A DNA stretch of 64,000 nucleotides. It comes from Maricaulis sp965657935 (lineage in GTDB: Bacteria; Pseudomonadota; Alphaproteobacteria; Caulobacterales; Maricaulaceae). Position 1 is the stretch's first letter. Every line of letters starts with the position of its first letter. Below, one piece after another: positions 1 to 9,212 of the stretch. The stretch covers positions 1-64,000 of the forward strand of contig CBFHQE010000002.1 of assembly GCA_965657935.1 (NCBI GenBank), read 5' to 3'. Made by a program: the position numbers and the translations under genes. The notes beneath the pieces were generated by a model. The model did not search any database and was not told the DNA's origin. It was given only the letters and a program-made list of their open reading frames with translations.

Positions 1-138
1 GCTCTGACCGAGGACAGCCCTCGCCTGCGATACGCCGTCGTGCCGCAACGTTTTGCCAATTGGAGCCTGCCCAAACTCCTGCCTGGAAAATGGCTCGATC
101 GAATGATCGCCAAGCGCACAGGCATTGTCGAAGACTAG
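1..138 (+). CDS. Short-chain dehydrogenase, C-terminal fragment (cut by window edge)
   Basis: The window opens inside a reading frame that ends in TAG at 136-138, giving 45 residues. They match the C-terminus of the complete SDR that follows: RLRYAVVPQRFANWSLPKLLP here against RFRYAIVPQRFMNWSLPRLLP there. It is therefore the end of a tandem paralogue. The catalytic part lies outside the window, so the substrate cannot be judged. The next gene starts 55 bases downstream in the same direction, suggesting co-transcription. Confidence 0.85.
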   Translation, partial: ALTEDSPRLRYAVVPQRFANWSLPKLLPGKWLDRMIAKRTGIVED

Positions 139-193
139 GGCGCTATGGCTTTCGCCCGGAAACACACTAGCTTGCCCGCAAAGGGAGAACGCC

Positions 194-1063
194 ATGTCCA
201 AACAGCCCAGAACCGCCGTCGTCACCGGAGCTTCAACCGGGATCGGCTTTGCCTGCGTTGAAAAGCTGACCGGTCAGGGCTGGCAGGTTTTTGCCGCCGT
301 GCGCAAGGATGAGGACGCCAAGCTACTGACCGACGCCTTTGGCGACAAGGTCACGCCGTTGATGATGGATGTCACCGACCAGACCGCGATCGATGCCGCG
401 GCAGCTCAGGTCCGCGACGCGCTCGGTGGCCGGACATTGAACGGGCTGGTCAATAATGCCGGTGTCGCGGTCGCCGGACCTTTGCTGGAATTGCCCATCG
501 AGGATTTCGAGCGCCAGATGGCCATCAATGTGACGGGCCAGGTTCGTGTGACCCAGGCTTTCGGCCCCTTGCTGGGAGCGGACCTGTCGCTTGAGGGACC
601 GCCGGGTCGCATCGTCATGATGTCATCCATGGCTGGCGAGATGGGGGCGCCGTTCCTGGCGCCTTATGCCGCCTCCAAACATGCGCTTGAAGGTCTGTCC
701 AAGTCACTGCGACGCGAGCTGAATGTGTTTGGAATCCAGGTCGTGGTTCTCGGACCGGGTGCGGTGGCAACACCCATCTGGGCCAAGTCGGACGAGGTGG
801 ATGTCTCGGCCTATGAGAACTCTGTATTCCATGATGCGCTCGTTCGACTGCGCAATTACATGTCCAAGTCCGGACCGGAAGGTTTCCCGCCGTCCAAGAT
901 CGCCGACCGGGTCTATCGCGCCTTTACCGATACCAAGCCGCGTTTCCGTTATGCAATCGTGCCGCAGCGTTTCATGAACTGGTCGCTGCCGCGTTTGCTT
1001 CCAGCGCGCAAAGTTGACGAGATTGTTACCAAAAGATTGGGACTGCAGCGGATTCGCGACTGA
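194..1063 (+). CDS. SDR family oxidoreductase
   Basis: A 289-residue classical short-chain dehydrogenase/reductase. The N-terminal Rossmann motif TGASTGIG, the NNAG motif and the catalytic YAASK are all visible. A C-terminal extension of about 50 residues after the usual SDR core is shared with the truncated paralogue just upstream. I chose the ATG at 194 because AAGGGAG lies seven bases before it and the protein then starts next to the cofactor-binding strand; an in-frame start at 125 would overlap the upstream gene and add unrelated residues. The two tandem SDRs probably form one transcript. The family uses NAD(P)H; the substrate is not predictable here. Confidence 0.9.
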   Translation: MSKQPRTAVVTGASTGIGFACVEKLTGQGWQVFAAVRKDEDAKLLTDAFGDKVTPLMMDVTDQTAIDAAAAQVRDALGGRTLNGLVNNAGVAVAGPLLELPIEDFERQMAINVTGQVRVTQAFGPLLGADLSLEGPPGRIVMMSSMAGEMGAPFLAPYAASKHALEGLSKSLRRELNVFGIQVVVLGPGAVATPIWAKSDEVDVSAYENSVFHDALVRLRNYMSKSGPEGFPPSKIADRVYRAFTDTKPRFRYAIVPQRFMNWSLPRLLPARKVDEIVTKRLGLQRIRD

Positions 1064-1128
1064 ACAATTCCCCTGTGCGCGCGTTCTGAATAGTGATGAC
1101 TGACCTTCGGAGTGTTGGGAGGACAGGG

Positions 1129-2808
1129 ATGTCACTTTTATTGGCGAGCAGCGCGGCTGCTCTTTCGATGGCTATGCAGAGCGTATCACCGGTTCATTAT
1201 CACGTTGATATCGAGTCACAATCCGAAGGCCCTGCGCTTGTTCGTGTTGCGGTCGAGTTTGTCGGGGACACGGATGGCGAGACGCGAATTGCGTTGCCCA
1301 ATTCCTGGGGTGGCGAAACCGAATTGTGGAAAGGCCTGACAGCACTTTCAGTGCGCGGGCAGAACGCAACGATTATCGAGACTGAAACGCCGGACCAGCT
1401 GATCATCCGTCACGCCCCGGGCGCCGAGGTCACCTTCGCCTATGATGTTATCCAGGACTGGGAGGGTATTCCGACGGCGGGTCAGGGCAATGATTACAGG
1501 CCTGTGCTTCAGCCGGAATATGTGCACCTCATTGGCGACACTTGGGTGGTCGACGTCGAAGTAGGGTTTGACGCGCCGCTGACCGTATCGGTCAATGCAC
1601 CCGCGGACTGGCAACTGGCGACGGATCTGACCCACGCCGAAACCTTTACGCCGGAAACCCTGCACGCCAGCATTCTCGTCGCGGGTGATTTCAGAGTGCA
1701 TGAGCGGATCATCGATGGCGTCTCCGTACGTGTGGCCATGCGCGGGCAATACACCTTCTCCGATGTCATGTTTGTCGACATGCTGCGTTCAGCCATGCAA
1801 GCCAATCACGGATACTGGCAGGGCGGAGCCCAGCCTTATCTGGTGACGTTGCTGTCGCTGGACTCTGCTCCGGACTGGGTGAGCATGGGTGGGACCAATC
1901 TGGGCGACTCCTTCGCTTTCTTCGTGACCTCCGGCGCGGAAACCGGTTTCATGGTCAATCTCCTGGGGCATGAGCATAATCACAGCTGGGTGCCCGGTCA
2001 GCTCGGTGGCTCATATCGGGGCATGGAGGAGCCGGCCGGGTACTGGTTCTCCGAAGGCATGACAGAGTTTGCGACCTTCCGGGCCGGTGTGAAGGGCGGG
2101 TTGTGGGATGCCGCGGCATCGGTCGCGCAGTGGAATGGAGCTCTGACCGAGCTTGCCCAATCGCCGCTGGTGAATGCGCCCAACAATGTGATCCGAGATG
2201 CCTTCTGGTCTGACCCCAACGCGCAACGTCTGCCCTATACGCGCGGTGCGGTTTTCGGTGCGCTGGTTGATTATCAGATCCGCGAAGGCACCAATGGTGC
2301 CCAGGACCTGGACGATGTGCTCCAGCACATGCTGGCGACGGGAGACGAACACGAGATCGCTGCCGAGGCGTTCATAGGGGAAGTCCTTGAGCAGACCGGC
2401 GTCGACGTTCGTGACCTCTATGAAACGCATATCCTTGCCGGGTTGCCGATGGTGCTGCCCGCGGACACGTTTGGCGCCTGTGGCCAGATGGTCGGCGAGG
2501 AGCGCCCGGTTTACGAGCTCGGGCTGGAGCTGGCGAATGATGAGCTGGGACGGCTCGTGATCGTCAGTGTTGTCGAGGGAAGTGCCGCCGAGGCGGCCGG
2601 TTTCCAGGCCGGTATGGTCATCGGTGGACTGCTCGAGGGTGCGGACGGAGACGGTAGCCGGGACATGGTCCTGCGGGTGGAGCTGGATGGCGCCGAGAGC
2701 GAGATCCGTTTCCGTCCGACCAACGGACAGACATCGCTGCTCCAAGAGATCGTCGTGCCCGAGGATGTCGACTGGCAAGCTTGCCACGCGGTTCTCGCCG
2801 GACTTTGA
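1129..2808 (+). CDS. M61-type metallopeptidase with C-terminal PDZ-like domain (copy 1)
   Basis: A 559-residue protein resembling M61 glycyl-aminopeptidases. The zinc motif HEHNH is at residues 281-285, with a downstream WFSEG whose Glu309 is the likely third ligand. An all-beta N-terminal domain precedes the catalytic part, and a PDZ-like region lies near residues 465-540. The start at 1129 has GGAGGA six bases upstream and aligns with the start of the next gene, which begins almost identically (MSLMIASSAAAL); GTG 1093 and ATG 1096 are less likely. The first 20 residues are hydrophobic and may be a signal peptide, but contain no Lys or Arg. It is a tandem duplicate of the following gene and probably takes part in peptide degradation. 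Confidence 0.82.
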   Translation: MSLLLASSAAALSMAMQSVSPVHYHVDIESQSEGPALVRVAVEFVGDTDGETRIALPNSWGGETELWKGLTALSVRGQNATIIETETPDQLIIRHAPGAEVTFAYDVIQDWEGIPTAGQGNDYRPVLQPEYVHLIGDTWVVDVEVGFDAPLTVSVNAPADWQLATDLTHAETFTPETLHASILVAGDFRVHERIIDGVSVRVAMRGQYTFSDVMFVDMLRSAMQANHGYWQGGAQPYLVTLLSLDSAPDWVSMGGTNLGDSFAFFVTSGAETGFMVNLLGHEHNHSWVPGQLGGSYRGMEEPAGYWFSEGMTEFATFRAGVKGGLWDAAASVAQWNGALTELAQSPLVNAPNNVIRDAFWSDPNAQRLPYTRGAVFGALVDYQIREGTNGAQDLDDVLQHMLATGDEHEIAAEAFIGEVLEQTGVDVRDLYETHILAGLPMVLPADTFGACGQMVGEERPVYELGLELANDELGRLVIVSVVEGSAAEAAGFQAGMVIGGLLEGADGDGSRDMVLRVELDGAESEIRFRPTNGQTSLLQEIVVPEDVDWQACHAVLAGL

Positions 2809-2938
2809 TCCGGGCCAGGAGTGGGGTGGTCTTCTTTGATCTGCCCCACACCACACTGTGATCGCAATCCGGTTTGATTTTTGCCGCGATAGACGAAATA
2901 CTCCGCCTTGCGGCGCAAGTTCAGGATACTAAACAATC

Positions 2939-4609
2939 ATGTCCTTGATGATTGCGAGCAGCGCCGCTGCTCTGGCTCTGGCGTTGCAGGGCACGCCGCA
3001 GGCTCACTACCAACTCTCCATTGAAGATGCGCCGGACGGACGCCCCCATGTAACCGTGGAGCTTCGCTTCGATGGCGAAACGGATGGCTCGACCCGGTTG
3101 CATCTTCCCGATGAATGGGGCGGAGAGCCCGAGCTCTGGAACGGAATACGCGGGCTGAGTGTCGAGGGTGCGGAGATCAGCCCGGGCGATGAGCCATTTG
3201 TGCGCGTTCTCTCGCATGCGCCCGGCGCTGAGCTGGTTGTGCGCTATCAGCTCGTCCAGGACCGGGAGGGCACGCCGAGTTACGACCAGAGTAATTACCG
3301 GCCGATCCTGCAACCGGGTTACCTCAACATGATCGGCTATGCCTGGGTGGTCGAGCCAGATCCCGAAGTCGAGCGGGAGATCAGTTTCGAGGTGCAAACA
3401 CATGCTCTCTGGGCGTTTGGTTCGGATCTCGAACACGGCATTTCCACGATGGAAGATCTGACGCGCAGCGTTCTGGTGGCCGGTGACTTCAGGGTTCTTG
3501 AAACCGAGATCGACGGCGAGGCGATACGCATAGGCGTTCGTGGGGAGAACTGGCCCTTTGCGGATGAAGAGTTCGCCGAAGAGGTCGGCCAGGTCGTTGC
3601 GGCCAGCCACCAGTACTGGGGAACTCCGACAGAGCCGTACTTTGTCTCGATGATTCCGGTTGAGGCGCCGGCAAACTCGCAGAGCTTGGGCGGGACTAAT
3701 CTGGGTGACAGTTTTGCGTTTTTTGCCACGTCGAACATGGATCGCGACATTCTGCGGGAAATCCTGGTGCACGAGTATTCCCACAACTGGATGCCGTCGC
3801 GCCTGGGAGGCGGCATTGAAGGCGAGCAGGAGCCAGCGGGTTACTGGCTCTCTGAAGGCTTCAACGACTATCTGACACAGCGTATCGGCGTGCTTGGTCA
3901 CGTGTGGACCGCTGAATGGTCAATCGGTTCCTGGAATGAGAAGCTGCAGGAATACTGGACCTCGCCCGTCTATGCGGAGCCGAATTCGACCATCGTCACC
4001 AATTTCTGGGCGAACCGTAATTACCAGCGCCTGCCCTATCTGCGCGGCATGATGTTCGCGGCCCTGGTGGAGCATCGCATTCGCGAGGCGACAAACGGTC
4101 AGCGTGATCTGGATGATGTCTTCCGCCTGATGCTGGACAATGAGGCGCATGACCACGCCATCGCCGCTTTCCTGCCCTTGGTGGCGACCGTATCCGGCCT
4201 GGATCTCAGTGATGAATTCCGGCGTCACATTATCGAGGGACAGCCGGTTGAGATACCTGCGGGAGCGTTTGGCGCGTGCGGGGAAGTCGTTTCGTTTGAG
4301 CAGCCGGTCTTTGTCTACGGTATCACCTGGGCGGACCGGAATGATGACGGCGATCAATTTCTGGAGAGTGTCGAGCCCGGGTCCAATGCCGAAGCAGCCG
4401 GGTTCCGGCCCGGCATGAAATTCCTCGAGCGGGTGGGTGGCGCCTATGGTGATGCCAGCCAGGAAACCGTGTTCCGCGTCGAAGATAATGGTGAGGTCCG
4501 CGATATCGGTTATTGGCCGACCAATGGTGAGACGTTCCCGCTGCAGCAGATCGAGGTCGCAGAGAATGTCGACTGGCAGGCCTGTCACGCGGTGCTGGCC
4601 GGGCAATAA
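2939..4609 (+). CDS. M61-type metallopeptidase with C-terminal PDZ-like domain (copy 2)
   Basis: A 556-residue paralogue of the preceding gene, similar along its full length. The zinc motif HEYSH is at residues 278-282, followed by YWLSEG with Glu306 as presumed third zinc ligand, and a PDZ-like C-terminal part. Both copies end in a shared motif containing VDWQACHAVLAG. The N-terminus is again hydrophobic without basic residues. No clear Shine-Dalgarno precedes ATG 2939, and the 130-base gap from copy 1 may hold a separate promoter. Both sets of catalytic residues are intact, so divergence in specificity is more likely than decay. Substrate unknown. Confidence 0.82.
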   Translation: MSLMIASSAAALALALQGTPQAHYQLSIEDAPDGRPHVTVELRFDGETDGSTRLHLPDEWGGEPELWNGIRGLSVEGAEISPGDEPFVRVLSHAPGAELVVRYQLVQDREGTPSYDQSNYRPILQPGYLNMIGYAWVVEPDPEVEREISFEVQTHALWAFGSDLEHGISTMEDLTRSVLVAGDFRVLETEIDGEAIRIGVRGENWPFADEEFAEEVGQVVAASHQYWGTPTEPYFVSMIPVEAPANSQSLGGTNLGDSFAFFATSNMDRDILREILVHEYSHNWMPSRLGGGIEGEQEPAGYWLSEGFNDYLTQRIGVLGHVWTAEWSIGSWNEKLQEYWTSPVYAEPNSTIVTNFWANRNYQRLPYLRGMMFAALVEHRIREATNGQRDLDDVFRLMLDNEAHDHAIAAFLPLVATVSGLDLSDEFRRHIIEGQPVEIPAGAFGACGEVVSFEQPVFVYGITWADRNDDGDQFLESVEPGSNAEAAGFRPGMKFLERVGGAYGDASQETVFRVEDNGEVRDIGYWPTNGETFPLQQIEVAENVDWQACHAVLAGQ

Positions 4610-4682
4610 CGAGAAGACCTCTTGCCCTTCCCGGCCAGTTCGCGCCAGTCTGCGCGTAATTGGATCCAGAGGGAGGGGCGAG

Positions 4683-6539
4683 ATGTCTGGAAAATCAATC
4701 TGGCTTGTAAACGCGGCAATGGCTCTGGTTCTGGCGGCCTGTGCTCCGACGGCCGAGACCACCGGGGCTGCGCCCGAACAAGCGGCCGGGCCGGAAACGG
4801 CGAGCGTTGAGCCGGTCGCCTCTCCGGAAGAGGCGAACAGCGCGGCGAGTGTCGCCTTCAACCAGCTTGTCACTGACTATGAAACACACCAGGAAGCCAA
4901 TTCGAACGCGCGGCGCGGCCGGGACGGTGATCTGGAGGCCCTGGCGTCCTGGGATGATATCTCTGCGGATGCCCAGGCGAATGACAATGCGGCGGATGTC
5001 GCCTTTCTCGAGCGCCTGGACGCGATTGATGCCAGCCAGCTGACCTCGTCTGAACAGGTCAGTCACGCGGTACTGGACTACATCCTGCGCTTTTCTGTCG
5101 AGCTCTCACAGTACAATACCAGCCGCATCCCTTTTCTGTCGGACAGTGGTTTCTTCTTCACCCCCTCTTATGCGGCTGCGTCGACACGCCCGCGCACCAT
5201 CGAGGAAGGCGAGGCCTGGATTCGGCGGGTCGAGGGCATTGATGGCTATTTCAGCCAGAATCTCGACTGGATGACACAAGGTCTCAATGAGGGCTTCACC
5301 CAGCCTCGCATCATTGTCGAGGGTGCGATCTCGCAGCTCGAAGGCTTGTTGGCCGACGAGGTGCTGGAAGGCGTTCTGATCCTGCCGATCGAGAATATGT
5401 CCCCGGCACTGGATGAGGGCGAACGCGAACGCCTGCGGAGTGAGGCTGAGACAGCGATCCGTGATCATGCCATTCCCGCCTATCAGCGCGTTCTGGATTT
5501 TTTCAACGACCAGTACATGACGGGCTCTCGTGACAGCATTGGCATTTCCGAAGTGCCCGGTGGTCGCGAGTATTACCAGTCGCTGGTGCGCTATCACACG
5601 ACGCTGGATACTTCGCCGGAAGAGGTGCACCAGCGCGGTCTGTCCGAAGTCGCACGCATCCGTGCCGAGATGGAAGCGGTGATCGCCGAGACCGGGTTCG
5701 AGGGCACGTTCGCCGAATTCCTGGAGTTCCTGCGCACGGACCCGCAATTCTATGCCCAGACCGAGGAAGAATTGCTGATGCACGCCGCCTGGATTTCCAA
5801 GCGTGCGGATGATGCGATGCCGGCCTTTTTCGGGCATTTGCCGCGGCTGCCGTATGGCGTGCGCCCGGTGCCGCCAAGCATGGCGCCGACCTATACCACT
5901 GGACGCTACTGGCCAGGCGACAGTGAAACCGGCGTGGCGGGAGGTTATATGGTCAACACCTATAATCTTTCCCAGCGTCCGCTTTACGTTCTGCCGGCGC
6001 TAAGCGTGCACGAGGCTGTACCCGGCCACCACCACCAGATCGCCATCGCCCAGGAATTGGAGAATGTCCCGGACTTTCGCCGCGACACCTACATCACCGC
6101 CTTTGGCGAGGGTTGGGGGCTTTATACAGAGAACCTGGCGATTGATATGGGCCTGTATCGGACGCCCTATGAGAATTTTGGTCGCCTGACCTATGAGATG
6201 TGGCGCGCCTGCCGCCTCGTGGTGGACACCGGCATGCATTACATGGGCTGGACGCGAGACCAGGCCGAGGCCTGTCTGCTCGAGAACTCCGCCCTCGCGC
6301 CACACAATGTGCGCACCGAGGTGCTGCGTTACATCGCCTGGCCGGGTCAGGCTCTGGCTTACAAGACTGGCGAACTCTTGATGCGCGATCTGCGCGCAGA
6401 GGCCGAGGAGCGGCTGGGTTCGAGTTTCGATATTCGCGCCTTCCACGACAGGCTGCTGGAGGATGGTTCCATGCCGCTCTCCGCACTGGAAGCGAAAATG
6501 CGGAACTGGATCGATGAACAGGAAGCGGCCATCGAATAG
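4683..6539 (+). CDS. DUF885 family lipoprotein (metallopeptidase-like)
   Basis: A 618-residue protein of the DUF885 family. The N-terminus is a lipoprotein signal peptide with lipobox LAAC and Cys20 as the predicted lipidated residue, followed by a low-complexity Ala/Glu linker of about 35 residues. The family signature HEAVPGHHHQ, starting at His443, matches the HExxPGH zinc motif. The start at 4683 is supported by GGGAGGGGCGAG directly upstream; longer in-frame starts run into the M61 gene. It follows the two M61 genes with a 73-base gap and faces a TonB receptor, consistent with a peptide-scavenging group. Anchoring in the outer membrane is inferred. Confidence 0.85.
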   Translation: MSGKSIWLVNAAMALVLAACAPTAETTGAAPEQAAGPETASVEPVASPEEANSAASVAFNQLVTDYETHQEANSNARRGRDGDLEALASWDDISADAQANDNAADVAFLERLDAIDASQLTSSEQVSHAVLDYILRFSVELSQYNTSRIPFLSDSGFFFTPSYAAASTRPRTIEEGEAWIRRVEGIDGYFSQNLDWMTQGLNEGFTQPRIIVEGAISQLEGLLADEVLEGVLILPIENMSPALDEGERERLRSEAETAIRDHAIPAYQRVLDFFNDQYMTGSRDSIGISEVPGGREYYQSLVRYHTTLDTSPEEVHQRGLSEVARIRAEMEAVIAETGFEGTFAEFLEFLRTDPQFYAQTEEELLMHAAWISKRADDAMPAFFGHLPRLPYGVRPVPPSMAPTYTTGRYWPGDSETGVAGGYMVNTYNLSQRPLYVLPALSVHEAVPGHHHQIAIAQELENVPDFRRDTYITAFGEGWGLYTENLAIDMGLYRTPYENFGRLTYEMWRACRLVVDTGMHYMGWTRDQAEACLLENSALAPHNVRTEVLRYIAWPGQALAYKTGELLMRDLRAEAEERLGSSFDIRAFHDRLLEDGSMPLSALEAKMRNWIDEQEAAIE

Positions 6540-6618
6540 GCCGCGCTGGCCTGCCTCGCCGGCCGTGGCAGAAGCACAATATTCGTTTCCAAGACGCGGG
6601 TTGTGTGTTCATAAGGCA

Positions 6619-6650
6619 TAAAAAAGGGCGGCCTCGAGGCCGCCCTTTTC
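6619..6650. terminator. Bidirectional intrinsic terminator
   Basis: A perfect GC-rich palindrome, GGGCGGCCTCGAGGCCGCCC, is flanked by A-tracts on the left and T-tracts on the right. It lies between the convergent DUF885 gene and the TonB receptor gene, so it can serve as a Rho-independent terminator for both strands. Confidence 0.85.
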
Positions 6651-6670
6651 TGTTTTCTGTTTGCGTTCGC

Positions 6671-9040
6671 CTAGTACTGGCGGCGCAGCGTCACACCGAT
6701 GGTGCGCGGCTGATTTGTGCGGAAGGAGAGGCGAGCCCGGCCACCGCGCTCGCGGTCAAAGGACAGGTTCGCATTCTCGTCCATCACATTGTCGACGAAG
6801 GCTGTCAGCTGGGTGTTGCCCCAGTCGATGCCGGCTGACAGATAGCCAATGCCGTACGGGTCCAGTTCCAGGTCGACCCAATTGCTCTCATTGCCAGAGG
6901 CGCCGCCAAACGGCAGGCCGGAGAAGAACTGGCCGGCGCCCGTTTCCTGATCGCTTGGTTGCGTGTAGCTGTCACCAACATGCTGGTAGGCAGCGGTCAG
7001 GAAGCCTTCAGCACCAGAACCGGCCCAGCTTGCGTCATAGGTATAAACGGCGCTGACCGACATGGTTAGCTCAGGTGTCGAGGCCAGACGGTTGCCTTCA
7101 CGAATGCCCGCAAGAACCGTGTTCGTACCGTCGACGACGGTGGAGTCGAACTCAGATCTGACGTAGGTGCCGGCAAAGGCGACAAAGAGATTGTCAGTCA
7201 GCTGGTTGGAGAATTCCAGTTCCAGGCCGCCTGCATGTGCTTCTTCAACATTGAAGCTGACGCGCGAGGAGCAGGATCCCGCATCCAGCGTGACCTGCAG
7301 GTTCTCGATGTCGTTGTGGAAGACTGCGGCGTTCATGGTCCAGCCATTGGCCTGACCCTTGATGCCGGCCTCATAGTTCCACGACGTTTCATCATCATAG
7401 TCCTGGAAGCCACCAAAGATCGCCTCGTCCGATGCAGAACACAGGGTGGAGTTCAGCGGGTCGTTGACACCGCCGAGACGGAAGCCCTGGGCCGCCTGCA
7501 CGTTGAAGGTGAACGTGTCATTCAGGTCATGACTGAAGATGAAACGGGTGTTCAAGCCATCCGACGCCGTGGCGTCCTGAACGTTGGAGAAGCCGGAAGA
7601 GAACAGGCCACCCTGGGAGATGGTGCGGTTCTCCTCGAAGTCATACCAGCGACCACCGAAGGTAACACGTGTCCGGTCCGACGCATGCCAGGTCGCTTCA
7701 CCGAAGATTGCGAACTGGTCGATATTGTAGTCGAGATCTGCACTGTAGGGGCTGTTGGCCGGGAAGCCGTTCAGCGTGCCAGCAGCGGTGCCTGCGCCAA
7801 GCGCTGCATCGGTCGCAGCATCATATCCCGGAGTGGGGAGGCGCTGTTTGTAGTTGCGCTCGACGTCGGAGTAGAAGCCGCCGACGATCCAGTCGAAATC
7901 ACCATCACCGGTGGAGGCGAGGCGAAGTTCCTGGGTGAACTGACTCAGATCCGTGGTGTCACGCAGGTTGGACGGTAGCAACACGGCTGCGTCGGCATAC
8001 CCAAGGTCTACAGAGACTGAACCCGTCAGCGCGGATGCATCACGGCTGACCAGGATGGAGCGATCCATGAAGCTGGTCACCGAGGTGAGGGTGAAGCCGT
8101 CATAGTCAACTTCAACCGTGAGGTCGGCGAGCATGGTCTCGTCTTCGAAACCTTCTTCCAGCAGCAGGTATTGCTCACGTGGGCCCATGGTGATGGCCGG
8201 ACGTGTGGTGGTGTGCGGATTGGCGAACAGGTTGAAACGTTCCTGGCGATTGAAGCCGTCCGTTTCGATTTCCTGGTAGACAATGCGCGGAGTGACACGA
8301 ACATTGTCGTTCACATCCATTGCGAGTGCGGCACGGATACCTGTGCGGCTGCCGCCATTCACGTCCTCGGTGCGCGAACCGCCTTCGCCGAGCGCATCGA
8401 TGAAGCCGGCATAATCGGTGTGATATGCGGCGATGCGAAGTGCTGCCGTCTCACCGATCGGGAAGTTGACCATGCCCTTGAGATGGCCACCGATCTCGCC
8501 GTCCTCGACACTATTCACCTCGAACTCGGCTTCCGCCTCGTACTCGCCGATGGTCGGCTGGTTGGTGATATAGCGAATGGTGCCGCCGATCGAGCCGGAA
8601 CCAAACAGCGTGCCTTGTGGGCCACGCAGTGTTTCGACACGGTTCAGGTCGTAAAGATCGAAGTCGGGTGTGAACAGTGACAACGAGATCACGGACTCGT
8701 CGAGATAGACACCAACCTGCTCCTTCACGCCCGGCTGGTCGCGGACGATCTGTCCGGCGGAAACACCGCGAATGGAGACCTGGCTCTGACCAGGGCCCAG
8801 ATTCTGGATGTTCAGACCGGCGACATTGCGGGCAATGTCTTCAATTGAGCCAGCGCCAGTATTGCGGATGTCTTCCGCCGTCTGCGCATTGATCGAGAAC
8901 GGGACCTCTTGCAGCGATTGCTCGCGTTTGGTCGCCGTTACCACGATTACTTCGGTGTCTTGAGCAAGCGTGGGTGCTGCTAAAGAAGCCGCAAATACAA
9001 CTGCGAGAGCAGTTGAAGCGAGCACTCCAGACTGTTTCAT
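6671..9040 (-). CDS. TonB-dependent outer membrane receptor
   Basis: A 789-residue TonB-dependent receptor. A Sec signal peptide covers residues 1 to about 26 (ending APTLAQ) and is followed by a TonB box region (EVIVVTATKRE), a plug domain with the RGVSAG and LRGPQGTLFG motifs, and a long barrel ending in the C-terminal aromatic residue typical of outer-membrane proteins (RRQY). The start at 9040 is preceded by GGGGAGAG; an upstream ATG at 9094 would add 18 residues before the signal peptide. No TonB, ExbBD or inner-membrane transporter is nearby, and the ligand is unknown. Neighbouring peptidases suggest peptides, but many receptors of this subtype take up complex organics. Confidence 0.93.
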   Translation of the reverse strand: MKQSGVLASTALAVVFAASLAAPTLAQDTEVIVVTATKREQSLQEVPFSINAQTAEDIRNTGAGSIEDIARNVAGLNIQNLGPGQSQVSIRGVSAGQIVRDQPGVKEQVGVYLDESVISLSLFTPDFDLYDLNRVETLRGPQGTLFGSGSIGGTIRYITNQPTIGEYEAEAEFEVNSVEDGEIGGHLKGMVNFPIGETAALRIAAYHTDYAGFIDALGEGGSRTEDVNGGSRTGIRAALAMDVNDNVRVTPRIVYQEIETDGFNRQERFNLFANPHTTTRPAITMGPREQYLLLEEGFEDETMLADLTVEVDYDGFTLTSVTSFMDRSILVSRDASALTGSVSVDLGYADAAVLLPSNLRDTTDLSQFTQELRLASTGDGDFDWIVGGFYSDVERNYKQRLPTPGYDAATDAALGAGTAAGTLNGFPANSPYSADLDYNIDQFAIFGEATWHASDRTRVTFGGRWYDFEENRTISQGGLFSSGFSNVQDATASDGLNTRFIFSHDLNDTFTFNVQAAQGFRLGGVNDPLNSTLCSASDEAIFGGFQDYDDETSWNYEAGIKGQANGWTMNAAVFHNDIENLQVTLDAGSCSSRVSFNVEEAHAGGLELEFSNQLTDNLFVAFAGTYVRSEFDSTVVDGTNTVLAGIREGNRLASTPELTMSVSAVYTYDASWAGSGAEGFLTAAYQHVGDSYTQPSDQETGAGQFFSGLPFGGASGNESNWVDLELDPYGIGYLSAGIDWGNTQLTAFVDNVMDENANLSFDRERGGRARLSFRTNQPRTIGVTLRRQY

Positions 9041-9175
9041 TTTATCTCTCCCCGGGGATTTTTGTTGGAATGATTCTAAACTGCCACAAGGCATAGGGGT
9101 ATTCGAGCATATTTCGTGTCTAAGGGAATATTATTATGCTCTTTTTCCCTCACCGTTGCACGTACACCACACCGC

Positions 9176-9205
9176 TTGACATTCCGGCGGCCAGAACCCT
9201 TATCC
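9176..9205 (+). promoter_or_regulatory. Candidate sigma-70 promoter of mtaB, possibly leaderless
   Basis: TTGACA (9176-9181), an 18-base spacer and TTATCC (9200-9205) stand just before mtaB. The predicted transcription start, about 7 bases past the -10, coincides with the ATG at 9213, and no Shine-Dalgarno is visible. A leaderless mRNA would explain both facts. Confidence 0.45.
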
Positions 9206-9212
9206 AGCATCG

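Noticed and set aside
2809..2938. Hairpin GTGGGG...CCCCAC between the two M61 genes as terminator
   Set aside because: Only six base pairs with a long loop and no T-tract.
4437..4682. In-frame N-terminal extension of the DUF885 protein
   Set aside because: It overlaps the M61 gene and would place the lipobox about 100 residues into the protein; ATG 4683 has a strong ribosome binding site.
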